Below, in pieces: positions 8,702 through 17,538 of a stretch of DNA of 64,000 nucleotides. The position numbers and the translations under genes are program-made. The notes beneath the pieces were generated by a model. That model was not told the origin of the DNA, searched no databases, and worked only from the letters and a program-made list of their open reading frames with translations. Location: positions 79,178 to 143,177 of the forward strand of contig NZ_BTPU01000031.1 of NCBI RefSeq assembly GCF_036985595.1. The letters run 5' to 3'. The DNA is from Vallitalea maricola (GTDB taxonomy: Bacteria > Bacillota > Clostridia > Lachnospirales > Vallitaleaceae). Each line of letters opens with the position of its first letter. Position 1 is the first letter of the stretch.

Positions 8702-9724
8702 TCAACCGAAGGGTGTTAATTTATTTACATTCTTAATCAATATAGATATCTTTCCATCAGGATTAGTTACAAACTCTATATTATCAGGGTCATTATATAA
8801 TTCCATAGGGATCTTTAACTCAATACCATTATCAGTCTTGATTCTTTGCTTTTCAAATGAACGTGTAATAGTTTTCTCAGAAAGTTTAACTACTGGTTCT
8901 TCAAGCCCTTTTTTCTCTAGATTTTCAATAAACTCTTTTTTTACTTCTATATTATTCTTAAATACATCATCCGCAAATTTATCTAGATTGATTTCTCCTG
9001 TATCTTCAATGTTGTTATAGAGTTCTTGTTTGATTTCCATTTTCTTTTCAACATCTGCATCAAAATATTTTTTGCTTATTGAATCAGTTGCCTTTTTGAC
9101 AATGTTATATTGTTCTTTTGAAGATAGGGTAGTTTTACATCTTAATAGATGCATTGATAAATAGTATTCTTTATTACCATCTATTTCATATTTTTTTTCA
9201 AGTACTTTTAAGTTTAGATTAGATAGGTCTATAATAACTGCTTCGTTAATTTTTTGTCCCATATTTGGAAGGGTAGTCCTATGTCTAATTATGCTATTGA
9301 TATTAGAATCGTTTTCTACCTCTGTATAATGAATAAACGAATTAGTATAGTTTAATTTTAGTAATGCCAAGTATCTATTATTTCTACATGAAAAATTAAT
9401 TATAGCCAAATCTGCTGAAGGTATATCAAGATTAGAAGACATAATAGAGAACAGTTGGTTAGCTATATTAATTGACATATCAATAAATTTATCTTCTGCT
9501 GATGCAAATTCTTTAACATATGTATAAACCATATTATAATCCGTGTTGAATTCACAGTTTTTAATGCTGTCGTCATTAAGAGTTTTTACTATATGATTTG
9601 CAAAAAATTCTTTTATTTCATAATTACTTTCCATTTCATCCATGGAAATCACTGGGACACTTAGATTAGTATCTAGTATATGGACAATCATATTTGATAT
9701 ATTAATTTCTTCTATACTATACAT
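8702..9724 (-). CDS. Nucleoid-associated protein, NdpA/YejK-like
   Basis: A 340-aa soluble protein matching the 37-kDa nucleoid-associated protein family (PF04245) in length and pattern: an N-terminal ISNMIVHILDT segment, a central region with DLAIINFSCRNNRYLALLKL, GQKINEAVIIDL, and a C-terminal ERK-rich section. In gamma-proteobacteria the family (YejK/NdpA) associates with the nucleoid and topoisomerase IV; in Bacillota its role is poorly defined. AAAGGAGATATT precedes the ATG. It is apparently monocistronic. A 137-codon plus-strand frame (8607-9020) overlaps it but has no family features. Confidence 0.72.
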   Translation of the reverse strand: MYSIEEINISNMIVHILDTNLSVPVISMDEMESNYEIKEFFANHIVKTLNDDSIKNCEFNTDYNMVYTYVKEFASAEDKFIDMSINIANQLFSIMSSNLDIPSADLAIINFSCRNNRYLALLKLNYTNSFIHYTEVENDSNINSIIRHRTTLPNMGQKINEAVIIDLSNLNLKVLEKKYEIDGNKEYYLSMHLLRCKTTLSSKEQYNIVKKATDSISKKYFDADVEKKMEIKQELYNNIEDTGEINLDKFADDVFKNNIEVKKEFIENLEKKGLEEPVVKLSEKTITRSFEKQRIKTDNGIELKIPMELYNDPDNIEFVTNPDGKISILIKNVNKLTPFG

Positions 9725-9838
9725 AATATCTCCTTTATTTTCTTATTAAGAAGTACTATTTTTAAGCACATGAAGTAGAAGTATTTTCACATGCAGTAAT
9801 GAACATTCTTAGATATTTAATTATAATATATAATTAAA

Positions 9839-9874
9839 ATAAGTCAATGAATATATGAATATCCATTGACTTAT
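9839..9874 (-). terminator. Hairpin downstream of the ABC operon
   Basis: AAGTCAATG (9841-9849) pairs with CATTGACTT (9864-9872). The stem continues inward through one A-C mismatch to ATAT/ATAT and outward by 2 bp. On the minus strand it follows the permease stop (9897) and leads into a T-rich stretch, so it is a likely terminator for that operon. Confidence 0.6.
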
Positions 9875-9896
9875 ATAATCTTATTTTATATATTTG

Positions 9897-11339
9897 TTAT
9901 TCTGTCTTAATAGCTTCAAGTGCACTAAGTTTCATTGCCTTACGTGCAGGAAGGTAACCTGATATAAGACCGATCAATGATGTGAAAGCCATAGCAGATA
10001 CAATTAACCAAGAAGGCATTATAAAAATATCTGGATTAGCTTCACCTGTTTCATAAATATGTAGGAAATTCAATAATGCAGTATTTTGCATATTATTGAG
10101 TAAAATGGATATACCAATGCTTATTAATATTCCTAGTATCCCACCTAATAAACCTATAGTAGCTGATTCAAAAAGGAATAATTTTTTAATATCTCTTATG
10201 GATGATCCAATAACTTTCATGACACCAATTTCTTTTCTTCTCTCATATATTGCCATAACCATTGTATTAGTGATACCAATAGCTGCGACTAATAATGAGA
10301 TACCTCCAATAGCTCCAAAAACCATCTTGATAGTATTACTCAGGGATTCTTGCTGTTTTAATTCATTAGCGTCACTTCTAGCAGTAAAACCCAGTTTTTG
10401 AATCTCTTGTTGAACTTTTTCAAGATTTTTACGTTTTGGTACATATACAAATACTTTTTCGTATCCATCTTTTTTAGGTTTTTTACCATCATAATCACGA
10501 TAACCAGTAACTTTATCGTATTTATCTTTTAATGCAGTCAATTGGTTTATTTCCATATAAGCACAATCATTTTTTTGCCAGCCTGCGAATTCTGATAATA
10601 CTCCAATAGCTTTGATATTTATTGGTCTAACTGGTTTTTGTTCTTCTTCATCACCATAACGGCTATATCTTTCATTTCTCCCATAGTTCCTATCAAAACT
10701 CATCTTTAATTTATTTTCTAATGGATTAAAAGTAGGAGGTAATCTTTCGCCGGTTTCAGGATCATACATAGATGACCACCAGTCATTATCGCGATTATTT
10801 GGATTATAGAATTCATATAACATGTTATATCCCATTAGAAATCCATTCTTATCTTCAGCAGTAAGCATACGTCCTTGACCAATGTCTAATCCATATTTTT
10901 CCATAAATTCTATAGTCATACCTTTAACTCTAACATAGTTATTTATTAATTTCTTAGACTGCATAACTATAGTATGTTCAATTATAGGAGAAACAGCTTC
11001 GACTCCTTCAATCTGTTTAAATGTGGTAATATCAATATTTTGAATCTTTTCTTTTTTGTCATTAGAAGTATTATTAGTTGATGGGTAAGCGTCCATTACA
11101 ACCATACCACCACCATAGTAATCATTACCGCCACCACCTGCTGGGTATACCTCTACGATATCTAAACTTCCCCACTGACTCATCTGTTTTTCCATATTTT
11201 TCTGCATCCCTAAACCAAGAGATACCATCAATACAATGGATATAGTACCTATTATAATACCTAGAGTAGTAAGAAAGGTTCTAAGTTTTCTTCTAAATAA
11301 ATTCTTAAGGCCCATTCTTATTAAATCTATTTTATTCAT
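9897..11339 (-). CDS. ABC transporter permease, MacB/FtsX family
   Basis: A 480-aa MacB-type permease. The first helix region reads LRTFLTTLGIIIGTISIVLM (about residues 18-42). A large extracytoplasmic domain (about 60-330) follows, then three C-terminal helices with the FtsX signature (TNTMVMAIYERRKEIGVMKVIGSS). The extracytoplasmic part has a Gly/Tyr/Asp-rich insertion (YPAGGGGNDYYGGG) and an unusually charged Arg/Tyr/Asp stretch. MacB-type proteins work as mechanotransmitters driven by a cytoplasmic ATPase, moving or releasing substrates outside the membrane rather than pumping through it. It overlaps the upstream 805-aa gene by 8 bp and is the last gene of the operon. Confidence 0.85.
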   Translation of the reverse strand: MNKIDLIRMGLKNLFRRKLRTFLTTLGIIIGTISIVLMVSLGLGMQKNMEKQMSQWGSLDIVEVYPAGGGGNDYYGGGMVVMDAYPSTNNTSNDKKEKIQNIDITTFKQIEGVEAVSPIIEHTIVMQSKKLINNYVRVKGMTIEFMEKYGLDIGQGRMLTAEDKNGFLMGYNMLYEFYNPNNRDNDWWSSMYDPETGERLPPTFNPLENKLKMSFDRNYGRNERYSRYGDEEEQKPVRPINIKAIGVLSEFAGWQKNDCAYMEINQLTALKDKYDKVTGYRDYDGKKPKKDGYEKVFVYVPKRKNLEKVQQEIQKLGFTARSDANELKQQESLSNTIKMVFGAIGGISLLVAAIGITNTMVMAIYERRKEIGVMKVIGSSIRDIKKLFLFESATIGLLGGILGILISIGISILLNNMQNTALLNFLHIYETGEANPDIFIMPSWLIVSAMAFTSLIGLISGYLPARKAMKLSALEAIKTE

Positions 11340-13749
11340 CGAAGTTCATTTCCTTCTTTTTCTTAATTTTTCTTCTTACTATAATAATAGTTACTATGAC
11401 TGCTACAGCAGCTACAGAAGATATGATAATAATTAGTGTCTTATTTGATTTCTTTTCCTGACCAGGCATTTCAAAGTCTCCCATGTCCATGCCCATATCT
11501 CCTTCTGATGGACCGAAATCCATCGCTTGACCTACTGTCTTGAACTCTTTTCTTACTTCTTCTTCTTTACCATCTGGTTTTGTATAAGTAAAAACTAAAG
11601 TACCAGTAACTTCGCCTTCTTCATTTATCCATATTTCATTACTATAGTAATTAGTTCTACCAGTCTCCAAATTACCAAGATAAGTTCTACTGTTAGTACT
11701 ACCAAATCCTTCTATTTGTACAGTGAAATTATCAAGGGAAGTTCTACCAGTATTACTTATTTCAAATTCTATGTCAGTTTGTTCACCCACGAACATTGAT
11801 TCTGGAATTTTAATATCACTAGTAATGAAACTAGATGGCTGTATTACTGTTACAGGAATAGCATCCTTAATTGTTTCAGTAAGTAATTTTTCATCGCTTT
11901 CATATTCATAGTAAATCTCAAGATTTAGGTTATGTACTTTTGATGCAGCAAATGGTATTGTAAATATTTTCAATTGTTTTTCAATTGATTGACCTGGTGC
12001 TATTTCTTTAATAAAGAAAGTACTACTTGATTCAACTGGAGTAAATACACTACCTGATTTTGCTTTGTCTGTATCTGTATTTTCTTCAGCGCCTAAAGAT
12101 ACCTTTATATTTTTTACCTTTTTGCTGTCATGAGTGTTTTTAAAATATAGTGTAACGTCAAAATTTTCACCTGCATTAGTTATCTCAGATTGAGTTGATT
12201 CTGAAGCAATTTTAAAATTATCTACAATAATGATTGGCTTACTTGAAGTCCCTTCACTATTCTCTTTCTTAGCTTTTACATAAACACCTACGTATTGATT
12301 GATAGTTGTAAATGCAGCTTCATCTTTACCTTTTATTTCAATGTTAAGTAAATGAGTTTTAGTTTTTGCTTCTTCAGTTGGTTGGAATTTGTATGTTAGT
12401 TGCTTAGTTGCTCCGACTTCCATTTCATTGATTACTTGTATGTTTTGTGACATTGGTACGATTTCTTCGTCACCTTTTACTGTAACAATAAGGTCTTCTG
12501 CTTTTACTTCACCAGTATTAACAATATCAAAAGATACGTTGAATTGTTGGCTAGCATTTATTTGACCTGTTGGAGCTTTGATATTTCTAATAGCAATATC
12601 AGTATTTCCACTGTCTACCATTAAATAGATTTCTTTTTTTACTTCTTTTTCAGCATTAGAGCTATCTTTATATTTAAGATTAACTGTTATAGGATAACTG
12701 CCTTTTTTCAAATCAGATGACGCGAAAAGGTCAAAAGTTACTTTTTCTCCTTCTGCATCAGGACGTAAGTTACTGATTCTACGACCGTTAACACCATCAA
12801 CGATTGTAAATCCTTTACCTAATCCTTCTAATGTAACATCTAGTGCGCTGACAGTAGATAAACCATAATTATTGTTTACTAAGAAGCTAAGTTGAACCTT
12901 TTGTCCAGCTTTGATTATTTCAGGGTCGTTAGTTACTTCTGATAATCTTAAATCAACAGAAGGGAAACCTTTTCTTACTTTTATATATATGTCTTGTGTT
13001 TTTTCTACTTTGTCACCATATAAGTTGAAGTATGTATATTTTAATTGACAACTATATGTCTTAGCTGGTGTTGAATCTTTAACTAAGAAAGAATAGTTTA
13101 ATTCAGCAGTTTCAGTTTTCTTTAATTGCTGTATTTTATCAATTAAACTAATTGTATTGGTTTCATAACTAAAATCTTTATCAGTTGGTGGAATAAGTTC
13201 AACTGTGATATTTTTAGCTGTATAAGTACCAGCATTCTTTAATTTTAAAGCTAAATCAATATCTGAACCAGCATTAGCAGTAGGGATTTCTTGATTTTCT
13301 ATTACTAATTCTGGAGTATATTTGCTAGTGTCTGTTGGTGTAGATGAACCGCTACTACTTTCACTTCCTATATTATTAATAAGAATTGTACCTTCAATAG
13401 GTGTAGTTATATCCTCTGATGTTAGTTTTGTTGTAATTGATTTAGATGAACCAATACATTTTGCGTGAAGTGTATATGTACTGTTTAAATCACTTTTAGA
13501 CAAACGAATATTATAACCTTCACTAATAGAATAACTTTCATTGGTATCTAAGTATAACATTGCAGATTCTGGTGTGTCACCATCCATTGTAAAATCTAAA
13601 GTTATTGTAAAATCTGTCCCATTATATACAGTATCCTTACTTATAGTTGATGTGTAAGTTATACTTTTTGACGCTTCAGCAGATACATCAACCCCCATCA
13701 CATTCAAACTAATCACAAGCGCACACATATATACTAAAAATTTCTTCAT
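11332..13749 (-). CDS. Large exported Ig-like protein with C-terminal membrane anchor (COG1361/CARDB type)
   Basis: An 805-aa protein with a signal peptide (residues 1-25, ending near VSAEA) and a C-terminal transmembrane helix (about 765-790: TLIIIISSVAAVAVIVTIII) followed by a basic tail. Between them are repeated beta-sandwich modules recognisable by recurring phrases such as NAGTYTAKNITVEL, NTGEVKAEDLIVTV, NAGENFDVTLYFKN and NTGRTSLDNFTVQI. These are typical of CARDB/NEW3-like and COG1361 S-layer-associated proteins. It is encoded between an ABC ATPase and a MacB-type permease (7-bp gap and 8-bp overlap), so it is probably a structural partner of that transporter on the outer face of the membrane. 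Confidence 0.82.
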   Translation of the reverse strand: MKKFLVYMCALVISLNVMGVDVSAEASKSITYTSTISKDTVYNGTDFTITLDFTMDGDTPESAMLYLDTNESYSISEGYNIRLSKSDLNSTYTLHAKCIGSSKSITTKLTSEDITTPIEGTILINNIGSESSSGSSTPTDTSKYTPELVIENQEIPTANAGSDIDLALKLKNAGTYTAKNITVELIPPTDKDFSYETNTISLIDKIQQLKKTETAELNYSFLVKDSTPAKTYSCQLKYTYFNLYGDKVEKTQDIYIKVRKGFPSVDLRLSEVTNDPEIIKAGQKVQLSFLVNNNYGLSTVSALDVTLEGLGKGFTIVDGVNGRRISNLRPDAEGEKVTFDLFASSDLKKGSYPITVNLKYKDSSNAEKEVKKEIYLMVDSGNTDIAIRNIKAPTGQINASQQFNVSFDIVNTGEVKAEDLIVTVKGDEEIVPMSQNIQVINEMEVGATKQLTYKFQPTEEAKTKTHLLNIEIKGKDEAAFTTINQYVGVYVKAKKENSEGTSSKPIIIVDNFKIASESTQSEITNAGENFDVTLYFKNTHDSKKVKNIKVSLGAEENTDTDKAKSGSVFTPVESSSTFFIKEIAPGQSIEKQLKIFTIPFAASKVHNLNLEIYYEYESDEKLLTETIKDAIPVTVIQPSSFITSDIKIPESMFVGEQTDIEFEISNTGRTSLDNFTVQIEGFGSTNSRTYLGNLETGRTNYYSNEIWINEEGEVTGTLVFTYTKPDGKEEEVRKEFKTVGQAMDFGPSEGDMGMDMGDFEMPGQEKKSNKTLIIIISSVAAVAVIVTIIIVRRKIKKKKEMNFDE

Positions 13750-13756
13750 TTTTTTA

Positions 13757-14476
13757 TTAAGCCTCCTGTTTACTTTCTATTTCATTTTCATCAATACTAT
13801 CTATCGATTCTATAAGTCCGTCACGTACATGAATAACACGGTTTGCATATACGGAAGTTTCTACGTCATGGGTTACAATTATAAGTGTTTGATTATTTTC
13901 CTTAGCAATATTCGTAATCAGTTCCATGACTTCCATAGTTGTCTTGGTATCTAGATTTCCTGTAGGTTCATCGGCAAAAACTATTTCTGGTGTTCCTACA
14001 AATGCTCTTGCGATACTTACTCTCTGTTGCTGACCTCCACTCATTTGTGAAGGTTTATGATGAAGTCTATCACCTAGACCTACGGCTGAAAGCATTCGCG
14101 TAGCCTCTTTTTCCCTTTTTTTCTTAGGTACACCGCCAAATATCATAGGCATAGCCACATTTTCAAGGGCTGTTAAGTTAGGCAATAAATTGTAAGATTG
14201 AAAAACAAAACCTACATTTTTTTGACGGAACTTTGTAACTTGTTTTTCATTCATCTTTTCAATTCGATTCCCCTTAATCTTGATTTGTCCTTTACTAGGT
14301 TTTTCAAGACCAGCAATCATGTTAAGCAGAGTAGATTTTCCAGAACCTGAAGTTCCTAATATACAACAGCATTCGCCTTTTTTAATATTGAGGCTGATAT
14401 TGTCAAGGGCGACAACACGTTCATTACCCATTCGATACACTTTTCTTAGGTTTTTGATTTCAATTATATCACTCAT
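13757..14476 (-). CDS. ABC transporter ATP-binding protein, LolD/MacB type
   Basis: A 239-aa ATPase with Walker A GTSGSGKST (about residue 40), Q-loop VFQSYNLLPNLTALENV, signature MSGGQQQRVSIARA, Walker B EIVFADEPTGNLD and H-loop VTHD. The QSYNLLPNLT...NVAMP and ADEPTGNLD patterns are diagnostic of the LolD/MacB/FtsE branch. The start has an excellent RBS (GGAGGAG). It is the first gene of the operon that continues with the exported Ig-like protein and the permease. No peptidase or two-component genes typical of bacitracin-type modules are adjacent. Confidence 0.9.
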   Translation of the reverse strand: MSDIIEIKNLRKVYRMGNERVVALDNISLNIKKGECCCILGTSGSGKSTLLNMIAGLEKPSKGQIKIKGNRIEKMNEKQVTKFRQKNVGFVFQSYNLLPNLTALENVAMPMIFGGVPKKKREKEATRMLSAVGLGDRLHHKPSQMSGGQQQRVSIARAFVGTPEIVFADEPTGNLDTKTTMEVMELITNIAKENNQTLIIVTHDVETSVYANRVIHVRDGLIESIDSIDENEIESKQEA

Positions 14477-15133
14477 TATACTCCTCCTTTCTTACATTAT
14501 GTTGTTAGTAGTTTTTGAGCTTATATAACCCTATTAATTAGCTTCTTTTACATTTTTAAAAATTTAATTAACTCAAAAACAAACAGGTCATTAGTTTAAT
14601 AATGGTATGGTAATCTTTACTGCCTAAAGAAGAACCTAAATAATAAATAAGATAAATAACATAATATGTATAATTTAGCCATTTATCCCTTTATTTTCCC
14701 TTAAGACTAATCATAAAAAAGTATAGCACTTTTTATATAATATTACTATACATAAAAAAACAGACTATTTATTCAAAAAACAAATTGTTAAATAAAATTA
14801 ACAATTTTTACCACTATATGTAGGTGTTGGAAACTCTTTGATATACCATATGATGTGCATTACATTACTCGACATATTTTTAATTATTAAATAAGTTAAT
14901 GAAAAATTAATAATTTATGTACGGTTTATGTCGTATAGCGGTATGTATTTAACACCTTAAAAAAAATTATAGTTGAAAATCAAAAAGTAACATTATATTT
15001 CAATTTTTTTATGATTATATATGATATAATTAATATATACAGCCAATTACTTAAGTAAGATAATTGCCTAATCAAGCAATTGTTTCTAGGAGAAAAGAAC
15101 AGGGGATTTATTATATTAAGGAAGGGTGAAATA
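14477..15133. other. 657-bp intergenic region containing a nested inverted repeat
   Basis: No gene recognised. It separates the divergent ABC operon and the gene at 15134. From 14822 to 14957 four inverted repeats are nested: AGGTGTT/AACACCT (14822-14828, 14951-14957), ATATACC/GGTATGT (14841-14847, 14940-14946, one T-G pair), CGACATA/TATGTCG (14870-14876, 14927-14933), and AATTATTAA/TTAATAATT (14882-14890, 14907-14915). A TATAAT (15025-15030) lies upstream of the plus-strand gene, followed by a perfect 12-nt palindrome TTACTTAAGTAA (15047-15058) and a small hairpin AATTGC/GCAATT (15062-15081). Confidence 0.6.
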
Positions 15134-15586
15134 ATGGGAAAGGTAACTTTATGTACTGATAAATATTTGGAAGCTAAACCTATAGTAGCTTTATTAGAGA
15201 CAGAATTATTTGAAATTAAACTATTTTACAAAACTGAAGATATCCGTAATTTGAAACCTAAGTATCTAAAATATATGCTTAAGAATGATAATATCAACAT
15301 TATATATGGTTTAATAAAAACTAGAGAGACTCTAGTAAAAAGCTATTTCTTTAAGATTATTGATTGGTTATGTGATAACTATGCTATAGATATTAGTGAT
15401 TATGCTAAATATAAAGTATGTGAAAAGACTTTTTATTTCTCTTATGAGGATATAGTGATTGACTTGGAAAAAACTGGAATACATTGCAAATATGATTTTG
15501 ATGAACTATATTTATCAGAGAAAAACTATTGGGATATAATGGATTATATCTATAATGATAAAGGTTATGACCTAAAGAGTGGATAA
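15134..15586 (+). CDS. Unknown protein, 150 aa
   Basis: A soluble, mixed alpha/beta protein of 150 aa with no recognised family. It starts MGKVTLCTDKYLEAKPIVAL and is rich in Tyr, Asp and Lys, with three cysteines. The ATG at 15134 is chosen because AAGGAAGGGTGA precedes it; an in-frame upstream ATG (15080) lacks a ribosome binding site and would lie close to the predicted promoter. It is followed by tcdA after about 90 bp. The long, structured upstream region (14822-14957) could belong to its regulation. No function assigned. Confidence 0.6.
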   Translation: MGKVTLCTDKYLEAKPIVALLETELFEIKLFYKTEDIRNLKPKYLKYMLKNDNINIIYGLIKTRETLVKSYFFKIIDWLCDNYAIDISDYAKYKVCEKTFYFSYEDIVIDLEKTGIHCKYDFDELYLSEKNYWDIMDYIYNDKGYDLKSG

Positions 15587-15678
15587 ATATATTAATTGAT
15601 TTTTATATATATTTAAGTTAAAATTACGATAACAAGATAGATATATTGAAAAAGACTACTTAGACTAGAGGTGTTATA

Positions 15679-16413
15679 ATGTCACATGCATTTTCAAGAA
15701 CAGAAATGTTGATTGGTAAAGATGGATTACAAAAGTTGAAAAACAGTAAAGTAGCTGTTTTTGGAGTTGGAGGAGTAGGAACATATGTTATTGAGGGATT
15801 AGCTAGAAGTGGAATAGGAGAATTGATTCTAATAGATGATGATAGCATATGTGTATCTAATATAAATAGGCAATTACATGCTACTACTAGGACGGTAGGA
15901 CAGGCTAAAGTAGATGTGATGAAGGATAGGATTTTAGCTATTAATAATGAAGCAAAAGTTATTACCTACAGAGAATTATATAATTCTGATAGTGCAGACA
16001 GATTATTATCAAATGATTATTCTTATGTTGTAGATGCTATTGATATGGTTTCATCAAAGATTGATTTGATAGAAAGGTGTAAGAAGAGAAATATACCAAT
16101 CATTAGTAGTATGGGAGCGGGTAATAAACTTAATCCTACTATGTTTCAGGTTGCAGATATATATGAGACTTCAGTATGTCCACTAGCTAAAGTAATGAGG
16201 AAAGAGTTAAGAAACAGAGATATTGACAGCCTTAAGGTGGTTTATTCAAAAGAAAAGCCATTAAAGCCTATATCAGATAATAATAAAACTGACAGTGAAC
16301 AAAACGAATCATCAAAAATAAAAAGACAGACACCGGGGAGTATTGCATTTGTTCCCTCGGTTGTGGGATTGATTATAGCTTCGGAGGTAGTGAAAGACTT
16401 ACTTAATTTCTAG
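15679..16413 (+). CDS. tcdA: tRNA threonylcarbamoyladenosine dehydratase (TcdA/CsdL)
   Basis: A 244-aa ThiF/MoeB/E1-type enzyme. ATP-binding glycine loop FGVGGVGTYVIEGLARSG (about 29-46), then LILIDDDSICVSNINRQLHA with the conserved NxxRQ. The end, RQTPGSIAFVPSVVGLIIASEVVKDLL, is typical of TcdA. It cyclises t6A37 of ANN-decoding tRNAs to ct6A using ATP. It starts MSHAFSRTEMLIG with an AGAGGTG site upstream, and is 16 bp from hydE, so the two are probably cotranscribed. Sulphur-transfer partners such as CsdA/CsdE are not adjacent. Confidence 0.88.
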   Translation: MSHAFSRTEMLIGKDGLQKLKNSKVAVFGVGGVGTYVIEGLARSGIGELILIDDDSICVSNINRQLHATTRTVGQAKVDVMKDRILAINNEAKVITYRELYNSDSADRLLSNDYSYVVDAIDMVSSKIDLIERCKKRNIPIISSMGAGNKLNPTMFQVADIYETSVCPLAKVMRKELRNRDIDSLKVVYSKEKPLKPISDNNKTDSEQNESSKIKRQTPGSIAFVPSVVGLIIASEVVKDLLNF

Positions 16414-16429
16414 CATAAAGGAGATTGTC

Positions 16430-17476
16430 ATGAAAAGATTAATTGATAAACTATATAATAGTAATAATTTATCTTCTGATGAATTATTACTATTACTTAA
16501 TAATATGGATGAAGAATCTAAGAAGTACTTACATATGAAAGCTAATGAAACAAGGTTACATATCTATAGTGATAAAGTATATATGCGAGGATTGATTGAA
16601 TTTACTAATTACTGCAAAAACAATTGCAGATATTGTGGAATAAGAAGAGATAATAAAAATGCAAGTAGGTATAGATTAAGTAAAGAAGAAATACTTGATT
16701 GCTGTAAGGAAGGATATAGATTAGGTTATAGGACTTATGTTCTTCAAGGAGGAGAAGATACTTATTATACAGATGATAAAATTGTAGATATAGTTTCCTC
16801 TATAAAAGCTTCTTTTGAGGATATTGCTGTTACATTATCTATTGGAGAAAAAAGCTATGAATCCTATAAAAAATATTTTGATGCAGGAGCAGACAGATAT
16901 CTTTTAAGACATGAGACTAATTCTAGAGAACTTTATGACAGTTTACACCCTGATATGAGCTATGATAATAGAATTAAATGTTTGCATGATTTGAAAGATA
17001 TAGGATACCAAATTGGGGCAGGTTTTATGATCGGATTACCTAATCAGACCAACGAAGATTTTGTTAAGGACCTTAATTTTTTGAAAAAATTACAACCGCA
17101 TATGGTGGGTATAGGACCATTTATACCTCAATCAGATACACCACTTGCAGATGAAAAGGCAGGAACAGTAGAAAAGACATGCATACTCCTTTCATTAATC
17201 AGACTTTTACTGCCAGAAGTTTTATTACCAGCGACAACTGCACTTGGTTCCATTAATAATAAAGGAAGAGAACAGGGGCTAAAAGCTGGTGCTAATGTTG
17301 TTATGCCTAACTTATCACCAACTAGTGTAAGAGATAAATATGCATTGTATGATGGTAAGATATGTACAGGTGATGAGGCTGCTCAGTGTAGGAATTGTAT
17401 TGAAAATCGAATCAAGATGGCAGGATATGAAGTAGATATGTCTAGGGGTGACCATATATCTTTACTAAATAAATAA
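16430..17476 (+). CDS. hydE: [FeFe]-hydrogenase maturase HydE, radical SAM
   Basis: A 348-aa radical SAM protein. The [4Fe-4S] cluster motif CxxxCxxC is C62-C66-C69 in FTNYCKNNCRYCGIRRDN, as in HydE rather than BioB. LQGGEDTYYTDDKI, LRHETNSRELYDSLHPDMSY and VVMPNLSPTSVRDKYALYDGK also match HydE. The C-terminal CTGDEAAQCRNC matches the second, non-essential cluster site of HydE (Cx7CxxC). HydE helps build the dithiolate-bridged di-iron site of [FeFe] hydrogenases. hydF, hydG and hydrogenase structural genes are not in the window. RBS AAAGGAG precedes the ATG. Confidence 0.88.
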   Translation: MKRLIDKLYNSNNLSSDELLLLLNNMDEESKKYLHMKANETRLHIYSDKVYMRGLIEFTNYCKNNCRYCGIRRDNKNASRYRLSKEEILDCCKEGYRLGYRTYVLQGGEDTYYTDDKIVDIVSSIKASFEDIAVTLSIGEKSYESYKKYFDAGADRYLLRHETNSRELYDSLHPDMSYDNRIKCLHDLKDIGYQIGAGFMIGLPNQTNEDFVKDLNFLKKLQPHMVGIGPFIPQSDTPLADEKAGTVEKTCILLSLIRLLLPEVLLPATTALGSINNKGREQGLKAGANVVMPNLSPTSVRDKYALYDGKICTGDEAAQCRNCIENRIKMAGYEVDMSRGDHISLLNK

Positions 17477-17481
17477 AAAGA

Positions 17482-17510
17482 TTAACTTTTGACCTTGTAT
17501 TGAATATAAT
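17482..17510 (+). promoter_or_regulatory. Promoter for the LysM-GH18 gene
   Basis: TTAACT (17482-17487) and TATAAT (17505-17510) are separated by 17 bp, 29 bp before the start codon of the LysM-GH18 gene. It looks like a vegetative sigma-A promoter rather than a mother-cell one, although a sporulation sigma factor cannot be excluded by eye. Confidence 0.5.
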
Positions 17511-17538
17511 TTAATAAGAGCAAAAAAGGAAAGATTAT

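Noticed and set aside
8607..9020. 137-codon plus-strand frame opposite the NdpA-like gene
   Set aside because: It overlaps a well-supported minus-strand gene, has no ribosome binding site, and its composition is that of an antisense shadow.
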